Below, one piece after another: positions 37,162 through 46,510 of a DNA stretch of 64,000 nucleotides; the first letter of the stretch is position 1; the number at the start of each line of letters is the position of its first letter. The notes under the pieces are model-generated. The model did not search any database. It was not told where the DNA came from and worked only from the letters and a program-made list of their open reading frames with translations. The position numbers were made by a program, and so were the translations under genes. The stretch covers positions 124,001 through 188,000 of the forward strand of contig NZ_JADMLH010000005.1 in assembly GCF_016464385.1 (NCBI RefSeq), written 5' to 3'. Source of the stretch: Nucisporomicrobium flavum (GTDB lineage Bacteria > Actinomycetota > Actinomycetes > Mycobacteriales > Micromonosporaceae).

Positions 37162-39744
37162 GTGCCCGGAGATCTGCAGACCACGCCGGCCGGTGTCCTC
37201 GGGTTGTCCTCCGCCGAGGCCGCGGGCCGTCTCGCGCAGGATGGCCCCAACTCGCTGCCCGCCCACCCGCGGGTGCCGGTGTGGCGCCGGGTGCTCGCCC
37301 AGCTGCGCGACCCGCTCATCATCGTGCTGCTCGTCGCGATCGCGCTGACCGTGGCCACCGGCGACTGGACCGACGCGGCCGTCATCGCCCTGGTCATCGT
37401 CGTCAACACCGGCGTCGGGGTGGTGCAGGAGGTCAAGGCCGACCAGGCCATCACCGCCCTGGCCACGATGACCGCGCCCGAGGCCCGGGTGCTGCGCGAC
37501 GGGGAGCAGCGGCTCGTCCCCGCCGCCGACGTCGTCGCCGGTGACCTGCTCGTGCTGGCCGAGGGCGACATCGTGCCCGCCGACGCCACGGTCGTCGAGG
37601 CCGCGGCGCTGCTGGTCGACGAGTCCGCGCTCACCGGCGAGTCCGTACCGGTCGACAAGGCCGCCGCAGGCGACGGCCGGGACACCGCCGATCAGGTCTC
37701 CTCCGGCACGGTGGTCGTCCGCGGACGCGCCCGGGCCGTGGTCACCGCCACCGGCACCGCCAGCGCGATGGGCCGCATCGCCGGGCTGATGGCCACCGGC
37801 TCCGGCCTGACCCCGCTGCAGCGCCGCCTGGTCGGCGTGGGCCGGGCGCTCGCCGTCGCCGCCGTCGTGCTGTGCACCGTGGTGCTGGCGCTCGGACTGG
37901 CCCGCGGCGAGTCGCTCGAGCTCATGGTGGTCACCGCGATCAGCCTGGTGGTGGCCGCCGTACCGGAGTCGCTGCCGGCCGTGGTCACGCTGGCCCTGGC
38001 GCTGGGCGCCCGCCGGATGGCCGCCCGGCACGCGCTGATCCGCCGCCTGCCCGCGGTCGAGACGCTCGGCTCGGTCACCGTCATCGCCACCGACAAGACC
38101 GGCACCCTCACCGAGGGGCGCATGGTTGCCCGCCGGCTGTGGACGCCGGCCGGCGAGGCCGAGATCGACGGCCACGGGTACGCCCCGCACGGCACCGTGC
38201 ACCGCGACGGTCAGCAGGTCACGGCCGGAGCCGCCGCCGACCTGGACGAGCTGCTCACCGCCGCCGCCCTCTGCACCGACGCCACGCTGCGCGCCCCCGA
38301 CGAGCCCGGCGCCGACTGGACCGCGATCGGCGACCCCACCGAGGCGGCGCTGCTGGCTGCCGCCGGCCGGCTCGGGCTCGACCCGGCCGCCCTCGAGCTC
38401 AGCCTGCCGCGCATCGGCGAACTGCCGTTCGACAGCGTCCGGAAACGCATGACCACCGTCCACCGGCTGCCCGGCGGCGGCACCCGGATCATCTGCAAGG
38501 GCGCGCCGGAGGTGCTGCTGCACTCCGGGTACCTCGCTGATCCGGACGACGCGGTCCTGGCTGCCACCACGGCGGCGGACACGCTGGCCGCCGACGGCTA
38601 CCGGGTGCTGGCCGTCACCCGGGCCGACCACGACAGCGCCCCGGCACCGGGCGACTGGGAACGCGGCCTTCGGCTGCTCGGCCTCATCGGCATCCGTGAC
38701 CCCGCCCGGCCCTCGGCCGCCGCGACCATCGCCGCCTGCCGGAGCGCCGGCATCACCCCGGTGCTGATCACGGGCGACCATCCCGCGACCGCCCGGGCCG
38801 TGGCGGCCGAGGTCGGCATCATCGCGTCCGACGGCGACGTCGTCGACTGCCGTGAGCCCGCGGACACCGAACGGATGCGGCACGCGCGCGTGTTCGCCCG
38901 CGCGACTCCCGAACAGAAGGTCGACATCGTCACCGCCCGCCGGGAGGCCGGCGACATCGTGGCGATGACCGGCGACGGCGTCAATGACGGGCCCGCGCTG
39001 CGCCGCGCCGACATCGGCGTCGCCATGGGGCTGCGCGGCACCGAGGTCGCCCGGCAGGCCGCCGACCTGGTCCTGGCCGACGACGAGCTGGCCACCGTCG
39101 TGGCCGCCGCCGAGGAGGGCCGGCGCGTGTACGCCAACATCCGCCGCTTCCTGCTCTACGGGCTGTCCGGGGGCGCCGCCGAGATCGCCGTCATGCTGGC
39201 CGGCCCCTTCCTCGGCCTGCCGCTGGTGCTGCTGCCCGCCCAGATCCTGTGGGTCAACCTGCTCACCCACGGCCTGCCCGGCGTGGCCCTGGGCAGCGAA
39301 CCGGCCCCGCCCGACGTCATGGGCCGCCCGCCGCGCCCGCCCGCCGAGTCGGTGCTCGGCGCGGGCCTGTGGCAGCGCATCCTCCGCGTCGGCGCGGTTA
39401 TCGCCGCCGTCACGCTCGGCATCGCGGTCTGGGCGCACGCCACCGACCGGCCGTGGCAGAGCATGGCCTTCTTCGCGCTCGGCGCCACCCAGCTGGCCGT
39501 CGCGCTGGGCTCCCGGGCCCGCCCCGGCTCCCGCGCCAACCCGATGCTGCTGGTCGCGGTCGCGGCGGCGCTCGGCCTGCAGTTCGCCGCGCTGTACGTA
39601 CCGTTCCTCGCCGGCCTGCTGAGCACCGAACCGGTGGCGCTCACGGACCTGCTGGTCATCTGCGCCCTGTCCAGCCTGGGGTACGCCGCAATCCGCCTCG
39701 ACCGGGTCGTGCACACCGGAAAACCACGGCCCTCCGGACCGTGA
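37162..39744 (+). CDS. Cation-transporting P-type ATPase (PacL/P2-like)
   Basis: 860 residues, GTG start. N-terminal cation-ATPase domain, then actuator loop with [17 protein letters not shown]4 with [25 protein letters not shown], phosphorylation site Asp311 in DKTGTLTEG, nucleotide domain with [12 protein letters not shown] and KGAPEVLL, hinge [22 protein letters not shown], and six C-terminal helices. M4 Glu (PES) and M5 Glu (GGAAEIAV) that bind Ca2+ in SERCA are kept, but in M6 the motif is [10 protein letters not shown], with His where SERCA has the Ca2+-binding Asp of TDGLP. The transported ion is therefore uncertain. It stands alone. Confidence 0.9.
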   Translation: MPGDLQTTPAGVLGLSSAEAAGRLAQDGPNSLPAHPRVPVWRRVLAQLRDPLIIVLLVAIALTVATGDWTDAAVIALVIVVNTGVGVVQEVKADQAITALATMTAPEARVLRDGEQRLVPAADVVAGDLLVLAEGDIVPADATVVEAAALLVDESALTGESVPVDKAAAGDGRDTADQVSSGTVVVRGRARAVVTATGTASAMGRIAGLMATGSGLTPLQRRLVGVGRALAVAAVVLCTVVLALGLARGESLELMVVTAISLVVAAVPESLPAVVTLALALGARRMAARHALIRRLPAVETLGSVTVIATDKTGTLTEGRMVARRLWTPAGEAEIDGHGYAPHGTVHRDGQQVTAGAAADLDELLTAAALCTDATLRAPDEPGADWTAIGDPTEAALLAAAGRLGLDPAALELSLPRIGELPFDSVRKRMTTVHRLPGGGTRIICKGAPEVLLHSGYLADPDDAVLAATTAADTLAADGYRVLAVTRADHDSAPAPGDWERGLRLLGLIGIRDPARPSAAATIAACRSAGITPVLITGDHPATARAVAAEVGIIASDGDVVDCREPADTERMRHARVFARATPEQKVDIVTARREAGDIVAMTGDGVNDGPALRRADIGVAMGLRGTEVARQAADLVLADDELATVVAAAEEGRRVYANIRRFLLYGLSGGAAEIAVMLAGPFLGLPLVLLPAQILWVNLLTHGLPGVALGSEPAPPDVMGRPPRPPAESVLGAGLWQRILRVGAVIAAVTLGIAVWAHATDRPWQSMAFFALGATQLAVALGSRARPGSRANPMLLVAVAAALGLQFAALYVPFLAGLLSTEPVALTDLLVICALSSLGYAAIRLDRVVHTGKPRPSGP

Positions 39745-39790
39745 CACCGGACTCGCCCCGGATCAAGCAGGTGGTGCAGCCCGCTCCGGG

Positions 39791-39898
39791 GTGTGGATGC
39801 ACCACGTCGAGCTGTAGGAACCGGGCCAGGTCGACGCCGAGGCGGCGGACTGGCTCGAGGCCGCCTACTCCCATCCGGTTCACCATGGCGAACAGTAA
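39791..39898 (+). pseudogene. Gene remnant resembling the C-terminus of a DUF5655-type protein
   Basis: One frame reads VWMHHVEL, stop, EPGQVDAEAADWLEAAYSH, which resembles the usual end of such proteins (HHVEL followed by a D-x-E-x-x-x-WLxxAY helix). The in-frame TAG at 39815-39817 and absence of any upstream coding region indicate decay. The rest of the 259-bp gap to the next gene holds only an inverted repeat. Confidence 0.35.
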
Positions 39899-39954
39899 AG
39901 GCCGCTGCCCCCCATGCGCTCGGCCGTGCTGAACACCGGCATCCTGCTAACCTA

Positions 39955-39979
39955 CCTGCCAACCAGTTGGATTGGCAGG
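39955..39979. promoter_or_regulatory. Inverted repeat before the AlbA_2 gene
   Basis: CCTGCCAA and TTGGCAGG, 9 bp apart, ending 24 bp before the ATG at 40004. It also contains CCAACCAGTTGG, a nested palindrome. Candidate autoregulatory site. Confidence 0.4.
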
Positions 39980-40003
39980 ATCATTGGCGGGATGTGAGCC
40001 ACG

Positions 40004-41755
40004 ATGAACACGGATGAGCTTGCGGAGATCGTCGAGAATCTCCGTGTTCTGGGGAGCGACGTCACCGACATCGAGGTCAAGAAGGCGGCAGCAGGCGGGC
40101 TGCCGAAGAGCCTGCGGGAGACCCTCTCGGCTTTCTCCAATACACGCGGCGGAGTTCTCCTCCTCGGCCTAGACGAGACTGCCGGATTCGCGCCGGCGGA
40201 GCTGGGGAACCCGGCCAAGCTAGCCTCGGACCTGGCCTCGCTCTGCAGCAACGACATGGATCCGCCGTTGCGGCCGCACATCCAGATCCTCGCTTTCGAG
40301 GGCGTCCAGCTCGTCGTGGCGGAGATCCCCGAACTCCCCCGCGAACAGAAGCCGTGCTTCTACCGCGGCTCCGGCCTCGCCAAAGGCGCCTACACCCGCG
40401 TGCACGACGGCGACCGGCAACTGTCCAGCTACGAAGTGCAGATGATGCTGTCCGCCCGAGGACAGCCGAAAGACGACCTCGAGCCGGTTGCCGGAGTCGG
40501 CCTCGACGCCCTCGACCAGCACCTGGTCTCCGCGATGGTGCTTCGCTTGCGCAACAGCCGGCCCTATGCCTATCGAGACCTGGGCACGGAAGAGATTCTG
40601 CGCCGCACAAAGATCCTCATTGCCAATCCGGGCACCTCCACCGACGAGGTCTCGATCGGCGGCCTCTTGGCCCTGGGAAGCTATCCGCAGGAGCATTTCC
40701 CTCAGCTCATGCTCACCGTCGTCCACTACCCCACCGACAACGGTCCCGACGAACAGACCGGCGTGCGGTTCCTCGACAACGTCGCTGTCGAAGGACCGAT
40801 TCCCGTCATGGTCCGCGACGCTCTCGCCGCGCTGCGCCGCAACATGTCACGCCGCTCGATCACCACCGGCGCGGGTCGACAGGACATCTGGGAGTACCCC
40901 GAAACCGCGCTGCGTGAAGCGGTGGTCAACGCGCTGGTCCACCGCGATCTCTCCGCCGCCTCCCGTGGCGCCCAGGTCCAGGTGGAGATGTTCCCCAACC
41001 GCCTGGTGATCCGAAACCCAGGCGGGCTCTACGGCCCGGTCACTCTGGAGAACCTCGGTGAGGAAGGCGCCACTTCCTCCCGCAACGCGACTCTGCTGCG
41101 CATCCTCGAAGACGTACCGATTCCCGGCGAGGACCGGACTGTCTGCGAGAACAGAGGTTCCGGCATCCGAGCCATGTTGAACTCCCTGCGCCGAGCCGGC
41201 ATGAGCGCGCCCGCTTTCGACGACCGCATTTCCTCGTTCGTGGTGACCTTTCCCAACCACGCTCTCCTCAACGACGACGTCGTCCAATGGATTGGGAGCC
41301 TCGGCCAGGAAGGGCTCACCAACAGCCAGTGCATGGCCCTCGGCGTGCTGCACGCCGGCGCCGCCCTCGACAACGCCACGTACCGGAAACTGACCGGCCT
41401 CGACTCTCGGAAGGCCACCGCGGAGCTGCAGAACCTCGTCGCCCGTGAGCTCATCCAGCAGGTGGGTACCCGCAGATGGGCTCGCTACAGCCTCGCCCCG
41501 CTACTCAACCCGGGCGACACCCACACCCGCGCACAACGCCACGCACCTGCCGACCGGCGTCCGGAGATTCTCCAAGCGCTCGGCACCACGACGGCCTCCC
41601 GCGCCGAACTTGCCCACCGAACCGGGCTCTCCGATCAGACAGTCCGCCGTTGGTTGACCATCCTGCGCAGCGAAGGACAAATCGAAGCCACCGAGAAGTC
41701 GACCGCGAGCAAACACACCAAATACCGGAGGACTGGCACACCCGACACCCCATGA
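40004..41755 (+). CDS. AlbA_2 (Schlafen-like) domain protein with GHKL-type ATPase domain and C-terminal winged helix
   Basis: 583 residues, layout of COG2865. N-terminal AlbA_2 domain at about 20-140: DIEVKKAAAGGLPKSLRETLSAFSNTRGGVLLLGLDE. Central ATPase-like domain with LREAVVNALVHRDLS, VEMFPNRLVIRNPGGL, SSRNATLLRIL and ENRGSGIRAML. C-terminal winged helices (ATAELQNLVARELIQQVG and RAELAHRTGLSDQTVRRWLTIL). These proteins bind nucleic acid; some are regulators, others are suspected in phage or element conflict. Codon use is visibly less GC-rich than in both neighbours and no RBS stronger than a weak GAGCCACG is present, which suggests transfer. Flanked by gene remnants on both sides. Confidence 0.85.
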   Translation: MNTDELAEIVENLRVLGSDVTDIEVKKAAAGGLPKSLRETLSAFSNTRGGVLLLGLDETAGFAPAELGNPAKLASDLASLCSNDMDPPLRPHIQILAFEGVQLVVAEIPELPREQKPCFYRGSGLAKGAYTRVHDGDRQLSSYEVQMMLSARGQPKDDLEPVAGVGLDALDQHLVSAMVLRLRNSRPYAYRDLGTEEILRRTKILIANPGTSTDEVSIGGLLALGSYPQEHFPQLMLTVVHYPTDNGPDEQTGVRFLDNVAVEGPIPVMVRDALAALRRNMSRRSITTGAGRQDIWEYPETALREAVVNALVHRDLSAASRGAQVQVEMFPNRLVIRNPGGLYGPVTLENLGEEGATSSRNATLLRILEDVPIPGEDRTVCENRGSGIRAMLNSLRRAGMSAPAFDDRISSFVVTFPNHALLNDDVVQWIGSLGQEGLTNSQCMALGVLHAGAALDNATYRKLTGLDSRKATAELQNLVARELIQQVGTRRWARYSLAPLLNPGDTHTRAQRHAPADRRPEILQALGTTTASRAELAHRTGLSDQTVRRWLTILRSEGQIEATEKSTASKHTKYRRTGTPDTP

Positions 41756-41868
41756 ATACCTTGATCCGAAGACGCCGGCCTGGTCTTCCGGGTACGGAAC
41801 GGTCGCGGCACGGTTGCCGGACATACGACCCTCACCTCGCGCGCCTCGATGACCGACAAGGCTGTCGA

Positions 41869-42260
41869 ATGGCCGAGGAGAGATCTGAGGTGAAGATCGG
41901 TGCGACGGCGGCGCTTCTCTCGTGTGGCCTGTCCGGCTGCGCCGCCATGGGCGGCGCCACGGCGCTGCCGACCGCCGCGACCCTCGGCGCCTCGCCGGCG
42001 CCTCCGCTGCCGGTGATCGTCGCCGTGACCCCGAAGCCGCGCACCCCGCACCCTCGGTGAGCAACACGGGCACGGCATGGCCGGCGATGCTGGCCTCACT
42101 GTCCGGCTATGGACAGTGGCTGCTGGCCAACCCGGATCCGGCAAAGGTGGAGACCATCGCGGCACCCGGCTGCGACGGGGATGAGCACGAGAGCGGGGAC
42201 GGCGGCGACGGCGGCGAGGACGCGCTGGTCGCCGAGGGGATCAGCGTCTCCTGCGACTGA
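41869..42260 (+). pseudogene. Lipoprotein gene split by a frameshift and shortened
   Basis: First frame (ATG 41869 or GTG 41890, the latter after GGAGAGATCTGAG) gives a signal sequence with lipobox LSGC and runs to PVIVAVTPKPRTPHPR, stopping at 42060. A second frame continues at once from GTG 42057 with SNTGTAWPAMLASLSGYGQWLLANPDPAKVETIAAPGC. The junction looks like one lipoprotein whose reading frame was shifted near 42050, and the second half ends early in an acidic Glu/Gly tail. Two overlapping coupled genes are the alternative. The wild-type family is a proline-linker lipoprotein common in related actinomycetes, from memory only. Confidence 0.5.
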
Positions 42261-42307
42261 CGGCACATCCGCACCGGGTTCCGGGCGTACCGGCCGGCCG
42301 GCCCGCC

Positions 42308-42313
42308 TAGGCT
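42308..42313 (+). promoter_or_regulatory. -10 box TAGGCT, leaderless gene
   Basis: TAGGCT starts 12 bases before the ATG at 42320. There is no Shine-Dalgarno sequence. Confidence 0.55.
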
Positions 42314-42319
42314 GGCCGG

Positions 42320-42937
42320 ATGACGTGGCTGGACGTGATCGGCTGGACGGGTTCGGCGCTGCTGGTGTGGTCGCTGCTGCAGAGCCGGCTTCTGCGGCTG
42401 CGCGCCCTCAACCTGGTCGGCTGCCTGGTGCTCATCGGCTTCAACGCGGCGCTGGGCGTGTGGCCCATGGTGGGCCTCAACGTGGTGCTGACGATCATCA
42501 ACGTCTGGTACCTGGCCCGGATGGTGACCAGCCGGCACGACGAGCGGGCGTACCGGGTGGTGGAGGTGAATCCCGGCGGGGACATGCTGCGGCACGTACT
42601 GGAGCTGCACCACGACGACATCGTGCGGTTCAACCCCGGCTTCCGTCCGGAGGCCGGCGAGGGGCGGGCCGCGTACCTGATCGTCAACGGCGACGAGATC
42701 GTCGGGGTGGTGCTGTTCCGGCCGGAGGCGGGCGTCGCGCGGGTCGAACTGGACTACGTGACCCAGCGGTACAGGGACTTCACCCCGGGCGAATTCGTGT
42801 ACCGGCGCAGCCACCTGTTCACCGACCGCGCCTGCCGTACGGTCGTGACGCCGCCCGGCATGCTGGCGCCGTACTACGACCGGCTCGGCTTCCGCCGCGA
42901 GGATGAGTCCTACGTTCTCGACCTCGCCGGGCGCTGA
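42320..42937 (+). CDS. YgjV-like membrane domain fused to a GNAT-like domain
   Basis: 205 residues. Three closely spaced membrane helices at about 4-20, 28-48 and 48-68 (WLDVIGWTGSALLVWSLL; NLVGCLVLIGFNAALGVWPM; GLNVVLTIINVWYLARMV) form the YgjV-like part. The cytoplasmic remainder has AYLIVNGDEIVGVVLF, VELDYVTQRYRDFTPGEFVY and YYDRLGFRREDESYVL, reminiscent of acetyltransferase strands and the final GF-x-R element, though an acetyl-CoA pyrophosphate loop is not clear. Transcription is probably leaderless. The 3' end overlaps the convergent phosphatase gene by 28 bp. Role unknown. Confidence 0.7.
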   Translation: MTWLDVIGWTGSALLVWSLLQSRLLRLRALNLVGCLVLIGFNAALGVWPMVGLNVVLTIINVWYLARMVTSRHDERAYRVVEVNPGGDMLRHVLELHHDDIVRFNPGFRPEAGEGRAAYLIVNGDEIVGVVLFRPEAGVARVELDYVTQRYRDFTPGEFVYRRSHLFTDRACRTVVTPPGMLAPYYDRLGFRREDESYVLDLAGR

Positions 42938-43908
42938 GGGGGCCACGGCAGCCAGGCGGCGTTGCCCAGCTCCGGCTCGTACGCCTCCATCCGGCGCAGC
43001 AGGATCCCCTCGCGCAGCCCCCACGGGCAGATCCGCACCGCCTCCACGTTGAGCCCGCGCATCACCTCGTAGCCCACGACCGCCCCCGCGAGGATCTGCC
43101 GGGCCCGGTGCGCCGACACCCCGGGCAGCCGCTGCCGTTCGGCGGAGGACAGCCCGGCCAGCCGCTCGATCACCGGCCGCAGCGCCCGGCGCCGCAACCG
43201 CCGGGTGACGAACGGGCCGTGCCGCAGCGGGGCGGCCCCGGTGAGGCGGGCCAGCTGCTGGAACGTCTTCGACGCCGCGACCGCGGTGCGCGGCGACTCC
43301 CAGGATCCGCGGGCGGCGATGCGGCGTACCTGCTCGCGGACGTGCCGGCGCAGCTCGCGCAGCGCCTGCTCGCTCGGCGGGTCGCCGTCGCGCAGGAACT
43401 CGCGGGTCAGCCGCCCGGCACCCAGCGGCAGCGACAGCGCCGACTCGGGCAGCCGGTCCCGGCCGAAAGCCACCTCCAGCGTGCCGCCGCCGATGTCCAG
43501 CAGCAGCATCGGCCCGGCGCTCCACCCCAGCCACCGCCGCGCCGCGAGGAACGTCAGCTGCGCCTCCTCCAGCCCGGACAGCGTGCCGAGCCGGATCCCG
43601 CTGCCCTTCTCGACCTCGGCCAGGACATGATCGCGGTTGGGCGCATCCCGCACGCTGGCTGTGGCGTACGCGAAAAGCCCGTCGACACCCGCACGCCCCA
43701 TCTCCCCGGCCGCCGCGGCGACGGCCCGCACCAGCCGCCGCCGCCCGCCCGCCGCGATGGTGCCGTCCGGGCCGAGCCGCTCGGCGAGCCGGGTCCGCAG
43801 CTTCCACGTGTGCACCGGCAGCGGCAGCCCACCCCCGGCCTCGCTGACCAGCAGGTTCACCGTGTTGGAGCCGACGTCGAGAACGGCGAGGCGCATACGT
43901 TCCGTCAC
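42910..43908 (-). CDS. Ppx/GppA-family phosphatase
   Basis: About 330 residues. Phosphate-1 motif RLAVLDVGSNTVNLLV, phosphate-2 LLLDIGGGTLEVAF, FAYATASVRDAPNRD and SLPLGAGRLTREFL, all typical of exopolyphosphatase / ppGpp 5'-phosphohydrolase. The family hydrolyses terminal phosphates of polyphosphate or pppGpp in stringent control. GTG at 43908 overlaps the stop of the small kinase gene (GTGA); an ATG at 43896 is an alternative and starts right at the conserved core. The actinobacterial short form (about 300 residues) lacks the C-terminal HD domain of E. coli GppA, as here. Confidence 0.87.
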   Translation of the reverse strand: MTERMRLAVLDVGSNTVNLLVSEAGGGLPLPVHTWKLRTRLAERLGPDGTIAAGGRRRLVRAVAAAAGEMGRAGVDGLFAYATASVRDAPNRDHVLAEVEKGSGIRLGTLSGLEEAQLTFLAARRWLGWSAGPMLLLDIGGGTLEVAFGRDRLPESALSLPLGAGRLTREFLRDGDPPSEQALRELRRHVREQVRRIAARGSWESPRTAVAASKTFQQLARLTGAAPLRHGPFVTRRLRRRALRPVIERLAGLSSAERQRLPGVSAHRARQILAGAVVGYEVMRGLNVEAVRICPWGLREGILLRRMEAYEPELGNAAWLPWPPQRPARSRT

Positions 43909-44393
43909 CTGCCCACCACCGCGGCTTCCGCGAGCTCCTCCAGCTGCCGGGTCACGGTCTCCAGCGGCGCGGTCGCGTCGAGCTCCGCCGTGGCCGTGGC
44001 CCGCAGCAGCGGCTCGACCGACTCGAGGTGTTCCAGGATGGCGGCGCGTTCCCGCTCGGTCTTGCCGTACGGGTTCCCGGTGCGCGCCGCGACCCGGGCC
44101 AGCAGGACGTCGGCCGGCGCGCTCAGCAGCACGACCGCGTCGAACCCGGGGTAGAACGCGCCCTGGTTGCTTCTGCAGCCGGCCACGAACAGGTGGCCCG
44201 GTGCGGGAGCGCTCAGCAGCGCGGTCATCGCGTCCTCGCGCCAGATCCAGTCGCGGGTGCCGTCGGGCAGGGTCGTCCACCGGCTCCACTCGCCGGTGTC
44301 CGTGTCGACCGTGCGGTGCCCGCGCCCGGCCAGCGCGTGCAGGGCGCTCGACTTGCCGGTCCCGGACATGCCGGTGATCAGAACCTTCGCCAC
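43905..44393 (-). CDS. Small P-loop kinase (shikimate/nucleoside kinase-like)
   Basis: 162 residues. P-loop VLITGMSGTGKSSALHAL at residues 4-21, followed by TVDTDTGEW (substrate or Mg-binding Asp), FVAGCRSNQGAFY and ARTGNPYGKTERERAAIL (lid-like basic region). It is of the size of dephospho-CoA kinase or AAA-type nucleoside kinases but the substrate motif is not recognised. Start GTG at 44393 is chosen because TACGCT begins 12 bases upstream, the leaderless spacing; an upstream in-frame ATG at 44435 would include that promoter. It is coupled to the phosphatase gene. Confidence 0.75.
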   Translation of the reverse strand: MAKVLITGMSGTGKSSALHALAGRGHRTVDTDTGEWSRWTTLPDGTRDWIWREDAMTALLSAPAPGHLFVAGCRSNQGAFYPGFDAVVLLSAPADVLLARVAARTGNPYGKTERERAAILEHLESVEPLLRATATAELDATAPLETVTRQLEELAEAAVVGR

Positions 44394-44399
44394 CCGGCC

Positions 44400-44405
44400 A
44401 GCGTA
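44400..44405 (-). promoter_or_regulatory. -10 box TACGCT, leaderless kinase gene
   Basis: On the minus strand TACGCT begins 12 bases before the GTG at 44393; the frame has no ribosome binding site. Confidence 0.5.
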
Positions 44406-44413
44406 CGGCCGGG

Positions 44414-46510
44414 TCAGGCCCCGGCCCGCCGCCATCCGGGCGGCAGACCGGTGAGCTCCCCCGCGTCTGCTTCGGCCGTGATTCGCAGCGTCGCCGGGCC
44501 GAGCCGCAGACCGGACACCGTCACCTCACCCCACGACGCCGGCAGCCGCGGGGTCAGTCCCACCGTGCGGCGCGGCACGTCCGGTTCCAGGCCGAGCGCC
44601 GCCCGGACCAGGAGCAGCGGTGCGGCCGCCGCCCAGGCCTGCGGTGAGCAGGATGTCGGGTACGGCACCGGCGGCGAGAACTCGTCGCGGCCGAAACCGC
44701 AGTACAGCTCGGGGAGGCGGGCGCCGAACGCGGCCGCCGCGTCGAGGACGCCGGCGGCCAGGCGGTGGGCGAGCTCGGCAGCCCCGGGTACGTGCGCGTA
44801 GCGCATCAGTCCCGCCACGGCGATCGCGGTGTCGTGCGGCCACACCGAGCCGTTGTGGTAGCTCATGGGGTCGTACGCGCCCATGGCCCGGGACATCGTG
44901 CGCAGCCCGTACCCGGTGTCCATGTCGGGGCTGGACAGCCGCGCGACGAGCGTCTCGGCGTGGGCGTCGGTCGCGATGCCGGTCCACAGGGCGTGGGCCG
45001 CGTTGCTGGTGAGCGCGTCCACCGGCCGCTTGACGCCGTCCAGGGCGAGGGCGTACCAGCCGCGCCCGGGCAGCCAGAACGCGTCGGCGAAGGACTCGCG
45101 CAGGCGGGCCGCCCGGTCCCGGCAGGCGGCGGCGCGGCCGGGGTCAGCGAACGCGTCCGCGAGCTCGGCACGGCCCAGCAACGCCGCATGCACGTACGCC
45201 TGGACCTCGCACAGGGCGATCGGCGTGCGCGCCGGGCAGCCGTCGGCGAAGCTGACCGCGTCCGCGCTGTCCTTCCAGCCCTGGTTGATCAGGCCGTGAC
45301 CGGCGGAGCGTTCGTACTCGACGAAGCCGTCGCCGTCGCGGTCGCCGTACCCGTCGATCCATTGCAGGGCCGCGTCGGCGGCCGGCAGCAGCTCACGGAC
45401 CACCGCCTCGGGTGCGCCCCACCGCCAGGCCTCCGCGAGCAGCATGACGAACAGGGGCGTCGCGTCGGCGGTGCCGTAGTAGCGGCTGCCGCCGAGCGTG
45501 CGGTCGTTGTCCGGGCCGAGGCGCAGCTCGTGCAGGATCCGGCCGGGCTGTTCCTCGGTCGCCGGGTCGATGGTGCGGCCCTGCGTCGCGGCGAGCGCCT
45601 GCAGGGTGCCCACGGCGAGCGACAGGTCGAGCGGCAGCGTCATCCAGGCGGTGAGCAGGCTGTCGCGGCCGAAAAGGGTCATGTACCAGGGTGCGCCGGC
45701 GGCCACGAACGGCCGCCCGGTGCGCGGGTCCGGCGCCTGCAACGCGCCCAGGTCGTCTTCGGTACGCCGCAGCGCCGCGGCGAGCCCCGGGTCCGCGGCG
45801 TCGATCCGGGCGACCGCCGTCCGCCAGGCGCGCAACCGCCGTCCGGCCCCGCTGTCGCTGGCCGGCTTGCCGCGCTCGAAGCCCGGGGTGATCCACCGGC
45901 CGCCGACCATCGCCTCGACGACGATCTCGGTGTGCCACGACCCGCGTGCGGGCACAGCGACGTGCCAGGTCAGCCGGCCCGGCTCGAGGAGCGGGTCGCC
46001 GGAGGCCGTCACGCGTACGCCCCGCCCGGCGTCGGACCGTGAGGTGAGCCGCAGCTCCCCGTCGCCGGCCGCGGTGTCGGCGGCGCCGGACCCGCCCCGG
46101 CCGTCCTTCACGGCGAACAGGTCGGCGAAGTCGGCGGCGACGGTCAGCGTCAGCTCGCACTCGACGGCCGTCCGGCCCAGGTTGCGGACGGTGAGGACCT
46201 CCCGGAGCCCGTCGTCGACCAGGCGTTCGCGGACGAGCAGCAGCCCGCTGCCGCCCGGGCCGCGGAGCACGAACCGGCCCGCGTACGCCTCCGGGGCCTG
46301 GGCGGCCAGGGCCTCGGGACGGCCGTCGCCGAGCCGCAGCTGCCAGCCCGAGAGCAGCCGGGCGTCGCGGACGAACAGGCCGTGCGCGCTGCCCGGTGCG
46401 ATGTCGCCCCAGCGGTCCGACAGGCAGAAGACCGGGCCCGAGAACAGGGTCACCGCCGCATCGGCCGTCGCCGGCTCGCCCGCGTTGAGGGGGCCGCTCG
46501 CCGCTGTCAT
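44414..46510 (-). CDS. Glycogen-debranching-like enzyme (amylo-alpha-1,6-glucosidase family)
   Basis: 698 residues. The N-terminal beta-sandwich starts VTLFSGPVFCLSDRWGDI and has RDARLLSGWQLRLGD; the C-terminal (alpha/alpha)6 barrel holds ALQWIDGYGDRDGDGFVEYERS, HGLINQGWKDSADAV, DTGYGLRTMSRAMGAYDPMSYHNGSVWPHDTAIAV, i.e. the GH15/GH63-like acid residues in D-G-F-x-E-Y and the GSVWPHD block. Members debranch glycogen or process other alpha-glucans; actual substrate is uncertain. Start ATG overlaps the stop of the XRE-cupin regulator (ATGA), so the two genes are translated together and the regulator may sense a sugar or related ligand. Confidence 0.85.
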   Translation of the reverse strand: MTAASGPLNAGEPATADAAVTLFSGPVFCLSDRWGDIAPGSAHGLFVRDARLLSGWQLRLGDGRPEALAAQAPEAYAGRFVLRGPGGSGLLLVRERLVDDGLREVLTVRNLGRTAVECELTLTVAADFADLFAVKDGRGGSGAADTAAGDGELRLTSRSDAGRGVRVTASGDPLLEPGRLTWHVAVPARGSWHTEIVVEAMVGGRWITPGFERGKPASDSGAGRRLRAWRTAVARIDAADPGLAAALRRTEDDLGALQAPDPRTGRPFVAAGAPWYMTLFGRDSLLTAWMTLPLDLSLAVGTLQALAATQGRTIDPATEEQPGRILHELRLGPDNDRTLGGSRYYGTADATPLFVMLLAEAWRWGAPEAVVRELLPAADAALQWIDGYGDRDGDGFVEYERSAGHGLINQGWKDSADAVSFADGCPARTPIALCEVQAYVHAALLGRAELADAFADPGRAAACRDRAARLRESFADAFWLPGRGWYALALDGVKRPVDALTSNAAHALWTGIATDAHAETLVARLSSPDMDTGYGLRTMSRAMGAYDPMSYHNGSVWPHDTAIAVAGLMRYAHVPGAAELAHRLAAGVLDAAAAFGARLPELYCGFGRDEFSPPVPYPTSCSPQAWAAAAPLLLVRAALGLEPDVPRRTVGLTPRLPASWGEVTVSGLRLGPATLRITAEADAGELTGLPPGWRRAGA

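Noticed and set aside
44394..44435. Upstream ATG for the small kinase
   Set aside because: The extra 14 residues include the -10 hexamer and do not look like protein of this family; GTG 44393 begins at the first beta-strand before the P-loop.
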